NCBI GenBank assembly: GCA_905215275.1
Contig: CAJMPE010000124.1
Coordinates: forward strand, 1-5,812
Source: an uncultured bacterium
GTDB taxonomy: Bacteria; Actinomycetota; Coriobacteriia; Coriobacteriales; Coriobacteriaceae
Length of the DNA: 5,812 nt
Direction: 5' to 3'
In this document: positions 1-5,767 of the stretch, in pieces
How the letters are laid out: the number at the start of each line of letters is the position of its first letter
How positions within the stretch are numbered: position 1 is the first letter of the stretch
Notes under the pieces: model-generated
What the model was told of the DNA's origin: nothing
Database searches by the model: none
Seen by the model: only the letters and a program-made list of their open reading frames with translations
Program-made: the position numbers and the translations under genes

Positions 1-518
1 TAGCTGTGAGTGAAATACATGTTGGCGCCCTCGGCAAAACCGGCAAGCAACGAATCGGCCGCACCGACGGGCGTCATGTGCACCTGGTCCCAACCCACGT
101 GCGGCACCTTCAGGCGGCTCGACTCCAGGCGCGTGCACGAGCCGCGCATGATGCCCAGGCCATCGACCCAGGGGCCGCCAGCCTGCTCAGAGGCATCGTC
201 GTCCGCGTCCGCACCCTCGTCCACAGGCACGCCCTCGTCGCCGCGCTCAAAAAACAGCTGAAGGCCCAGGCAGATACCGAGCAGCGGAGTTCCAGCGGCA
301 ACGGCGTCGAGCACCGCGTCCGCCTCGCCGCTCTCGCGCATAAAGGCAATCGCGTCGTAGAACGCACCCACGCCTGGGATGACCAGGCCGTCGGCGTTAC
401 GGATCTGCTCCGGGTCGTCCGACGTGCAGGCGACGGCACCGGCGCGCGCAAGCCCGCGCACAACGCTCGACAAGTTGCCCTTGTGGTAGTCGACCACCAC
501 GATCTTCGGTTCGCCCAC
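1..518 (-). CDS. hisH: Imidazole glycerol phosphate synthase, glutaminase subunit HisH (3' end outside window)
   Basis: This is the glutamine amidotransferase half of IGP synthase. It hydrolyses glutamine and passes ammonia to the cyclase HisF, which makes IGP and AICAR from PRFAR in the cytoplasm. I see 172 complete codons. The start KIVVVDYHKGNLSSV (residues 5-19) is typical of class I amidotransferases. PGVGAF (48-53) is the oxyanion-strand motif, and LLGICLGLQLF (79-89) holds the nucleophile Cys83. PHVGWDQV (139-146) and MYFTHS (167-172) follow. The window ends before the His and Glu of the catalytic triad, so roughly the last 35-40 residues are missing. The start is GTG; the only nearby upstream ATG meets a stop after one codon, and an AGGGAGG ribosome site lies at 525-531. 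Unusually, an acidic insert (about residues 97-116, seven Asp/Glu in 100-111) follows the nucleophile region. It lies 81 nt after hisB. Identification is secure. Confidence 0.95.
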   Translation of the reverse strand, partial: MGEPKIVVVDYHKGNLSSVVRGLARAGAVACTSDDPEQIRNADGLVIPGVGAFYDAIAFMRESGEADAVLDAVAAGTPLLGICLGLQLFFERGDEGVPVDEGADADDDASEQAGGPWVDGLGIMRGSCTRLESSRLKVPHVGWDQVHMTPVGAADSLLAGFAEGANMYFTHS

Positions 519-524
519 GCGACC

Positions 525-531
525 CCTCCCT
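525..531 (-). promoter_or_regulatory. Ribosome binding site of hisH that fixes a GTG start
   Basis: The minus strand reads AGGGAGG, six bases before GTG (518-516). It supports GTG as the start, because the nearby ATG at 532-530 is followed by AGA and a TAA stop. Confidence 0.75.
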
Positions 532-544
532 TATCTCATCGTCC

Positions 545-602
545 AAAACCACCACAAAGGGGACAGGCACCTTCGTGGTGGTTTTTGCCTTTGTGGCGGT
601 TA
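545..602 (-). promoter_or_regulatory. Stem-loop with a competing third arm between hisB and hisH (possible leaky terminator, attenuator or palindromic repeat)
   Basis: On the his-sense RNA, arm B (585 to 570) pairs with arm C (560 to 545) over 16 contiguous base pairs including one G-U, around a 9-nt loop (569-561). The stem ends in four U opposite four A, as in a weak bidirectional terminator, but the U run is short and followed by GG. A further arm A (601 to 588), which starts inside the hisB stop codon, can pair with the same arm C over 14 positions with one G-U. Thus A:C and B:C exclude each other. The pairing is seen directly; any regulatory role is inferred. It could equally be a REP-type intergenic palindrome that landed here. 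Confidence 0.6.
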
Positions 603-1187
603 CAGCGAACCCTTGGTGCTGGGGATGCCTTGCACGCGGGGATCGAGCTCACAGGCGTGACGCATCGTGCGGCCCACGGCCTTAAAGGCCGCCTCGATAA
701 TGTGATGCGAGTTGCCGCCCGCCAGCTCGCGCACGTGCAGCGTGAGTTTGGCATCGCGTGCGAAGGCATAGAAGAACTCAACGGCCAGCTCGGTATCGAA
801 GCCGCCCACGCGCTCGGTCGGCACGGGCAGATCGCAATAGGCCTGCCCGCGGCCCGAGATATCCACGGCGGCCATCACGAGCGTCTCGTCCATGGCGATC
901 GCCGCGTCGGCAAAGCGCGTAATACCCGCCTTGTCGCCCAGCGCTTGGCAAAACGCCTCGCCCAGCACGATGCCCGTGTCCTCGACGGTGTGGTGCGCGT
1001 CGACTTCCACGTCGCCCACCGCGCGCACCGTCAAATCAAACAAACCATGGCGGCCAAAAGCGTTGAGCATGTGGTCGAAAAACGGCACGCCGGTCGAGAT
1101 ATCGCACGTACCGGTTCCATCCAGGTCGAGCTTGACGACAATATCGGTCTCCCCCGTCTTACGGGTTACCTCGGCATAACGGCCCAT
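600..1187 (-). CDS. hisB: Imidazoleglycerol-phosphate dehydratase HisB (monofunctional)
   Basis: It converts imidazoleglycerol phosphate to imidazoleacetol phosphate and water, the sixth step of histidine synthesis, in the cytoplasm. The protein is 195 residues, the usual length of the single-domain form. Family landmarks are all present and in order: FFDHML (36-41), DAHHTVEDTG (63-72), PVPTERVGGFDTEL (121-134), GGNSHHIIEAAFKA (157-170) and the C-terminal STKG (190-193). The paired-His motifs at 65-66 and 161-162, with Glu69 and Glu165, are the manganese-site elements known in this family. It lacks the N-terminal histidinol-phosphatase domain found in the bifunctional enterobacterial HisB, so that activity must come from another gene. 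Its ATG directly follows the hisC stop with no spacer, and its AAGGAGG ribosome site (1196-1202) lies inside hisC, which points to coupled translation. It ends in TAA. Confidence 0.98.
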   Translation of the reverse strand: MGRYAEVTRKTGETDIVVKLDLDGTGTCDISTGVPFFDHMLNAFGRHGLFDLTVRAVGDVEVDAHHTVEDTGIVLGEAFCQALGDKAGITRFADAAIAMDETLVMAAVDISGRGQAYCDLPVPTERVGGFDTELAVEFFYAFARDAKLTLHVRELAGGNSHHIIEAAFKAVGRTMRHACELDPRVQGIPSTKGSL

Positions 1188-2303
1188 CTACATCTCCTCC
1201 TTCACCAGCGCGGCAAACGCCGCCAGCACCTCATCGTTTTCCTGCGGGGTACCCACGGTAATGCGTAGGCAATCCGCGAGCCCCGGCGCATAGCTAAAGT
1301 CGCGCACCAAAATCGAATACTCATCGCGCAGACGCTCGCGCACGCGCGTGGCGTGCGGCGTGCGCACGAGCACAAAGTTTGCTGCGCTCGGCCATGTCTC
1401 CACGGGCATGACCTCGGCAGCCATCACGCGCAGGGCGCACAGCTCGCGCTCGCGCTCGGATGCGACCTGCGCCACCACGGGCGCGTACGCATCGCGGGCA
1501 CGCACGCAGGCAAGCGCGGCGGCCTGGCTCAGCACGTTGACCGAATAGATCTGGCGAATCGCCGCGAACACCTCGATGACCTCGGGCGCCGCGATCACGT
1601 AGCCCAGGCGCGTGCCAGCGGCGCCAAACGCCTTGGACAGCGTATGCAAAATCACCAGGTTGGGATGCTCGGCGATAAGTCCCTGCGCCGTGGTGGCCGC
1701 GCCAAACGAATCGTCGGCAAACTCAACGTAAGCCTCGTCGACCATGACCATGCCGGGGCAGGCATTGCACAGGGCCGCGACAAAGTCGAGCGGTGCCACG
1801 TCACCCGTGGGATTGTTGGGCGAGGTCACGATTGCCAGGTTGCACTCGGGCGCGGCCGCGAGCACAGCAGCTTGGTCGAGCTCAAAGGTCGCCGGATCGC
1901 GCCACACGTCGCGCACCTCGGTCTGGCACAGAGATGCAAAGAAGGCATACTCGCTAAAACACGGCGGGCAGTTGAGCAGGGTCCGCCCCGCGCCGCCAAA
2001 CGCCAGCAGATAGTTATAGAGCAACTCGTCGCCGCCGTTGCCCACGCAGATGTTCTCGCGCGTCACGCCATGCCAGGCAGCAAGCTCGTCGCGCAGATCG
2101 TTGGACATGGGATCGGGGTAGCGGTTGAGCGGTGTGGCAGCCAGAGCCGCATCGATTGCCTCGCGCACGCCGGCCGGCACGGGATAGGTGTTCTCGTTGG
2201 CCGAAAGGTTGATGCGCGTGGGCGTAAAGTTGGGATCGTAGGGCTCAATGCCGGCCAGGTAAGGCTGGACAAGCTCCTTCATACGGGACGTCAGCTCGGC
2301 CAT
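1188..2303 (-). CDS. hisC: Histidinol-phosphate aminotransferase HisC
   Basis: A PLP-dependent class I/II aminotransferase that converts imidazoleacetol phosphate and glutamate to histidinol phosphate and 2-oxoglutarate. The 371-residue length fits the family. Visible motifs are LSANENTYP (33-41), LNRYPDP (59-65), GNGGDEL (88-94), SPNNPTG (161-167), VDEAYVEF (188-195), TLSKAFGAAGTRLGY (221-235) and LRITVGTPQEN (346-356). Lys224 is the predicted PLP Schiff-base lysine, Asp189 and Tyr192 the cofactor contacts, and Arg232 and Arg347 phosphate or carboxylate contacts by family precedent. I chose the ATG at 2303: it has GAGGAGG at 2310-2316 with a 6-base spacing and follows the hisD stop by one base. 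The frame stays open upstream into hisD, but that stretch is low-complexity and unrelated to aminotransferases. An internal Met at residue 8 lacks a good ribosome site. HisC enzymes in some bacteria also serve aromatic amino acids; nothing here decides that. Confidence 0.97.
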   Translation of the reverse strand: MAELTSRMKELVQPYLAGIEPYDPNFTPTRINLSANENTYPVPAGVREAIDAALAATPLNRYPDPMSNDLRDELAAWHGVTRENICVGNGGDELLYNYLLAFGGAGRTLLNCPPCFSEYAFFASLCQTEVRDVWRDPATFELDQAAVLAAAPECNLAIVTSPNNPTGDVAPLDFVAALCNACPGMVMVDEAYVEFADDSFGAATTAQGLIAEHPNLVILHTLSKAFGAAGTRLGYVIAAPEVIEVFAAIRQIYSVNVLSQAAALACVRARDAYAPVVAQVASERERELCALRVMAAEVMPVETWPSAANFVLVRTPHATRVRERLRDEYSILVRDFSYAPGLADCLRITVGTPQENDEVLAAFAALVKEEM

Positions 2304-2304
2304 A

Positions 2305-3738
2305 TTAGGCCTCCTCGACGACCGCGCCAGCGGCACCGCCCGCCGCCGCCAGGTCCACACCCTCGGCAACCGTCGCCACGGCGTCGCCCGGCCAGGCAAC
2401 CTTGGTCAGGTCGGCCGCAGCCAGCGACGCGGCGTTCACGGCATCCTCGCCCCGCTCCAACACGCGGCGGCGCAGTGCGGCAGAAAGCGCGTGCGCCCAC
2501 AGGCCCTCGGCCTCGGCCAGGCGCTGCGTAGCGGGAGCGTCGGAGAGCAGGCCCTCGGGCGTATAGCAAATGACACTCGAGCGCTTAACAAACTCTTCGA
2601 CCGAAAGCGGGTTGGAGAACATGGCCGTGCCGCCGGTCGGCAGCGTGTGATTGGGGCCGGCAACATAATCGCCGAGCGGCTCGGAGCTCCAAGCGCCCAC
2701 AAAGATGGCACCGGCGTTGCGGATACCGCCAAGCAGGCCCATCGCATCCTTGCAGTGCAGCTCCAGGTGCTCGGGCGCCACGGTGTTCACCGCCTCGACG
2801 GCAGCGGCCATGTCGGCGGCGACCACGATGGTGCCCTCGTTATCGAGCGAGGCACGCGTGATCTCGGCACGCGGGGACTGCGCTACCAGAATGTCGATAC
2901 CCGCCTCGACCTCGCGCGCAAACTGCTCGTCGCAGGTCACCAGATAGCAGGCTGCCAGCGGATCGTGCTCGGCCTGGGCCATCAGGTCGGCCGCGACCAC
3001 CATAGGCTTGGCCGTGGCATCGGCCAGCACACAGACCTCGGAGGGACCGGCAACCATGTCGATACCCACGTCACCCGAGACAATCTGCTTGGCCGCGGCA
3101 ACAAAGGCGTTGCCCGGACCGGTGATTTTGTCGACGCGCGGAATGGTCTCGGTACCGTACGCCAGCGCGGCCACGGCCTGAGCGCCGCCCACCATATAGA
3201 TCTCGTCCACGCCGCCGAGCTTTGCCGCGGCGAGCGTATAGGGGCTAATCAGGCCGTCCTTTTGCGGCGGCGTCACCATGACCACGCGCTTAACGCCGGC
3301 AACCTTGGCGGGAATGGCGTTCATGAGCACGGTGGAAGGATACTGCGCGCGGCCGCCCGGCACGTAGATGCCGGCCGCAGCAAGCGGGGTCACCTTAACG
3401 CCGAGCATCGTGCCGTCCGGGCGCGTGGTAAACCAGCTCTGCTCGACCTCACGCTGGTGGAACTCGCGAATCTGGCGTGCGGCCTTCTCGAGCGCGGCAA
3501 CAAAGGCAGGATCAAGGCCTTCGAGCGCAGCATCGATCTGCTCCTGCGGTAGGCGAAAACTCTGCAGCTCGACACCGTCAAAACGCTGGCAGTAATCGCG
3601 CACCGCGGCATCGCCGTTGGCGCGCACGTTGGCCACGATATCGCGGGCGGCGTCGACGATGTTTTGCGGCAGCACGCCCTTGCGGTTGAGCTGGTTGGTA
3701 ACGAGGCGCTCACCGGGAGCAAGCTTGATGGTCTTCAT
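2305..3738 (-). CDS. hisD: Histidinol dehydrogenase HisD, with C-terminal extension
   Basis: A zinc enzyme that carries out the last two steps, NAD-dependent oxidation of L-histidinol to histidinal and then to histidine. It has 477 residues; E. coli HisD has 434. The signature runs from about KITGPGNAFVAAAK (204-217) through VAGPSEV (229-235) to MAQAEHDP (253-260). Gln255, His258, Asp357 and His416 match the zinc ligands of the E. coli enzyme. Glu323 and His324 in APEHLEL match the catalytic pair. AAGIYVPGGRAQYPSTVLMN (121-140) and GPNHTLPTGGTA (361-372) are also typical. After about residue 433 comes a roughly 44-residue Ala/Gly-rich tail with no counterpart in E. coli HisD. The ATG at 3738 has a modest AGGGGA (3746-3751) seven bases upstream, weaker than the sites of its neighbours. 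The TAA lies one base from the hisC ATG. Confidence 0.98.
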   Translation of the reverse strand: MKTIKLAPGERLVTNQLNRKGVLPQNIVDAARDIVANVRANGDAAVRDYCQRFDGVELQSFRLPQEQIDAALEGLDPAFVAALEKAARQIREFHQREVEQSWFTTRPDGTMLGVKVTPLAAAGIYVPGGRAQYPSTVLMNAIPAKVAGVKRVVMVTPPQKDGLISPYTLAAAKLGGVDEIYMVGGAQAVAALAYGTETIPRVDKITGPGNAFVAAAKQIVSGDVGIDMVAGPSEVCVLADATAKPMVVAADLMAQAEHDPLAACYLVTCDEQFAREVEAGIDILVAQSPRAEITRASLDNEGTIVVAADMAAAVEAVNTVAPEHLELHCKDAMGLLGGIRNAGAIFVGAWSSEPLGDYVAGPNHTLPTGGTAMFSNPLSVEEFVKRSSVICYTPEGLLSDAPATQRLAEAEGLWAHALSAALRRRVLERGEDAVNAASLAAADLTKVAWPGDAVATVAEGVDLAAAGGAAGAVVEEA

Positions 3739-3783
3739 TTCGGTATCCCCTATCGGTCGAGGTTGCGTTTGAAAAACGAGAGG

Positions 3784-3816
3784 CCGGGCGGCGGCGCCAA
3801 TCGGCCCGCAGCCCGG
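3784..3816 (-). promoter_or_regulatory. GC-rich intercistronic stem-loop between hisZG and hisD
   Basis: In the 105-nt spacer, the his-sense RNA can fold as CCGGGC (3816-3811) with GCCCGG (3789-3784), a one-base internal mismatch, then GCGG with CCGC, a one-base bulge, and GCC with GGC around a GAUU loop. A run of five U follows only after a 7-base gap (3776-3772), so it is not a standard intrinsic terminator. It may protect the 3' end of the hisZG message or partly attenuate the downstream genes. The fold is seen; the role is inferred. Confidence 0.5.
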
Positions 3817-3843
3817 ACGTTGGGACGCCCGTACGTGCTCGCG

Positions 3844-5559
3844 CTATTGTGCCGAGCCCGCGACGGGCTCAAAATGCTTGTCCTTAACAGCAGCTGCCAA
3901 GCGATCGGCCAAGTTGCGTACGCGCGGATCCAGGCGTGCGGCACCTGGGTTGACGAAGAAGCGGGCCGTGCAGTCCATGATGCGGCCGGTGATGACCAGG
4001 TCGTTGTCGCGCAGGGTGGCGCCCGTGGCGGTAATGTCCACGATGCGGTCGGTCATGCCGACAATGGGGCCCAGCTCAATATTGCCGTGCAGCGAAACGA
4101 TGTCGGCATTCACGCCGCGCTCGGCATACCAGGCGCTCGCGATGCGCGGGTATTTGGTGGCCACGCGAAGCGACCCGCGACGGGCATAGTTGCGCTCGGC
4201 CTGACCGGCGCGCCACGCGGGCTCCGCCTCGATAAAGGTGCACAGGCCATAGCCCAGGTCGACCAGCTGCAGCAAGTTGAGGTCTGCCTCGATAAGCGAG
4301 TCCCAGCCGCAGATGCCGCAATCGGCACCGCCACAGCCTACAAAAGCGGGCGCGTCGCTGGGGCGCACGATGACAAACTCGATATCTCCGACCGTGCCCT
4401 CGCCGGCACGCGTGTCGCGACCGCGCACGATCAGATGACGACCGGGGTCGCGCAGCTCGGAGACGTCTAAGCCTGCTGCCTCGAGCACGTCGAGGGTGTC
4501 GGCCTTAAGCGAGCCCTTGGGCACGGCGATGCGCAGCGGGCCCGCGGCGCCACGGCCCACGGCGTGATCGCCGTCGGAAGCGGCGTCCTCGGCCGAGGTG
4601 CGCGCTGCCTCCAGACGCTCGAGCGAAAAGGCGAAGCCCGCCGCCGGCACCTCGATGCCGTCGCCGAACGCGCCGGTAAAGATGGAGTCGTAGCGACCGC
4701 CCGAGCCCACCGGATCGGGCAGGCCACCGGCATAGGCCTTAAAGACCAGGCCCGTGTAGTAATCGAAAGAGTTCATGATGGAGAAGTCGAACGACAGCAC
4801 CTGGGCGTCCTCGGGAGCCAGACCCTCGACCAGGACACGCAGCTCGCGCGTCAGCGGCGCGGCGATACCGGCGGCAGCCAGCAACGCGTCAACGCGGTCG
4901 AGCACTTCGGGGCCACCGTGCAGGCGCGGCAGCTCGCTAATGGCGGCCTTGACGGCATCGGACTCGGCGCTTGCAGCCACGCGGGCATCGAGGCCCACAA
5001 AGTCGTTGGCGTGCACGCAGCGCAGCGCCTCGGCAGCCAGCTCACGATCCTCGCATACCGCAAGCAGCTCCTTAAACGGACGCACGCTACCTGCGATAAT
5101 GCGCGCATCGGGCAGCGCCAGCTTGCGCACGGCCTCGGCCACGAGCGAGACGATCTCGACATCGCCCGCGGTATCGCCCGCACCGATAAGCTCAAAGCCC
5201 AGCTGTGTAAACTGACGCGAGCCACCGGCATTGCGCTGGCACTCACGAACCACCGGCGCCTCGTAGCGAAGGCGCAGCGGCAGATCGGCCGCGCGCATGC
5301 GGGTCGAAACCAGGCGCACGATCGGCAACGTATTGTCGGGACGGACCACCAGCAGGCGACCGTCGTCATCAAAGAGCTTAAACGGCGTGTCCGCAATGCG
5401 GCCGCCTTCCTCGAGTGAGCCCTTGTCCTCAAGCAGCGGCGTCTCGACCGGAAGGTAATGATGCTCCCTGAAGCAGCCCTTCACCGTACATGCGATCTCC
5501 TCGCGCGCCTGAGCCTCCTCGGGCAATATGTCCCGGAATCCCCACGGTGTGGCCGTCAT
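3844..5559 (-). CDS. hisZG: Fused ATP phosphoribosyltransferase: HisZ regulatory domain + short-form HisG catalytic domain
   Basis: It catalyses the committed first step, ATP + PRPP to phosphoribosyl-ATP. Residues 1 to about 318 are HisZ, a histidyl-tRNA-synthetase-like domain: PWGFRDILPEEA (5-16), the motif-2 region RYEAPVVRECQRN (98-110) with QFTQLGFELIG (116-126), FDYYTGLVFK (265-274), GSGGRYD (285-291) and the motif-3-like GFAFSLERL (308-316). The HisRS Arg of the VRGLDYY motif is replaced (MNSFDYY), and there is no anticodon-binding domain, so it is not a synthetase. An Ala/Gly/Asp-rich linker (317-340) leads to HisG: LRIAVPKGSL (342-351), CGGADCGICGWDSLIEADL (409-427), RVATKYPRIA (465-474), LHGNIELGPIVG (490-501) and the PRPP-loop motif IVDITATGATLR (506-517). 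The HisG part is about 230 residues, the short form without the C-terminal histidine-binding domain. Such HisG normally needs separate HisZ; here both are one chain in one uninterrupted frame. ATG at 5559 has GAGGAGG (5568-5574), 8 bases away. It is the first gene of the cluster. Confidence 0.95.
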   Translation of the reverse strand: MTATPWGFRDILPEEAQAREEIACTVKGCFREHHYLPVETPLLEDKGSLEEGGRIADTPFKLFDDDGRLLVVRPDNTLPIVRLVSTRMRAADLPLRLRYEAPVVRECQRNAGGSRQFTQLGFELIGAGDTAGDVEIVSLVAEAVRKLALPDARIIAGSVRPFKELLAVCEDRELAAEALRCVHANDFVGLDARVAASAESDAVKAAISELPRLHGGPEVLDRVDALLAAAGIAAPLTRELRVLVEGLAPEDAQVLSFDFSIMNSFDYYTGLVFKAYAGGLPDPVGSGGRYDSIFTGAFGDGIEVPAAGFAFSLERLEAARTSAEDAASDGDHAVGRGAAGPLRIAVPKGSLKADTLDVLEAAGLDVSELRDPGRHLIVRGRDTRAGEGTVGDIEFVIVRPSDAPAFVGCGGADCGICGWDSLIEADLNLLQLVDLGYGLCTFIEAEPAWRAGQAERNYARRGSLRVATKYPRIASAWYAERGVNADIVSLHGNIELGPIVGMTDRIVDITATGATLRDNDLVITGRIMDCTARFFVNPGAARLDPRVRNLADRLAAAVKDKHFEPVAGSAQ

Positions 5560-5767
5560 CTGGTGAGCCTCCTCATGCTGTGTTTCATATAGAGCAGAAG
5601 ACCGTCATAGCTCCGCCGGTCTTCTGGGTACTTTAGCATACTAGAGTGTTTGCGGGGAGAATCGTCCTCCTCGGCTCACAGCGTATTCATTTGGAAACAT
5701 AGAAGCGGATTGCCCGCGGCCCCGCTCGCCCAGCGGAAAAGTTCACGGACGAGGGCCGGGGAGGCAT
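5560..5767 (-). promoter_or_regulatory. Non-coding leader and probable promoter region upstream of hisZG
   Basis: No convincing gene is present. It holds the hisZG ribosome site, the stem-loop at 5595-5626 and, further out, GC-rich sequence with short repeats. I found no T-box consensus (AGGGTGGNACCGCG-like), no leader peptide with a run of His codons and no clear terminator next to hisZG, so the common his attenuation devices are not evident. The best -10-like hexamer on the minus strand is TATGCT (5640-5635), but it has no acceptable -35, so no promoter can be assigned. Confidence 0.45.
5595..5626 (-). promoter_or_regulatory. 10-bp stem-loop in the hisZG 5' leader
   Basis: CAGAAGACCG (his-sense, 5626-5617) and CGGTCTTCTG (5604-5595) are perfect inverted repeats around a 12-base loop. 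The structure ends 20 bases before the GAGGAGG ribosome site. No U run follows, so it is not an intrinsic terminator. It could be an mRNA 5' stabiliser, a protein-binding operator or part of a larger fold. The repeat is seen directly; the function is unknown. Confidence 0.6.

Noticed and set aside
6..1268. Long plus-strand open frame of 420 codons across hisB and hisH
   Set aside because: It is antisense to two unmistakable his genes, crosses their spacer, is rich in Arg/His/Ala as expected for the mirror of GC-rich codons, and matches no family.
1353..2531. Long plus-strand open frame of 392 codons opposite hisC and the end of hisD
   Set aside because: It is a shadow of third-position GC bias on the real strand; its composition is Arg/His-rich and it ends in a Pro/Arg repeat.
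2491..3552. Plus-strand open frame of 353 codons opposite hisD
   Set aside because: It is fully inside hisD on the other strand, with no recognisable motif or ribosome site.
3664..5418. Two plus-strand open frames (268 and 284 codons) opposite hisZG
   Set aside because: They are antisense shadows of a gene with conserved motifs over its full length.
5635..5663. TATGCT (-10-like) on the minus strand as the operon promoter
   Set aside because: It matches only four of six consensus bases and no -35-like hexamer is found at 16-18 bases; it would be a guess.
5641..5700. Minus-strand mini open frame of 19 codons upstream of hisZG, considered as an attenuation leader peptide
   Set aside because: It has no His codons, no ribosome site before its ATG and no terminator/antiterminator pair after it.
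5704..5736. Short CCGCT/AGCGG/CCGCT arms in the upstream region
   Set aside because: Five-base repeats in GC-rich DNA are expected by chance and have no further support.
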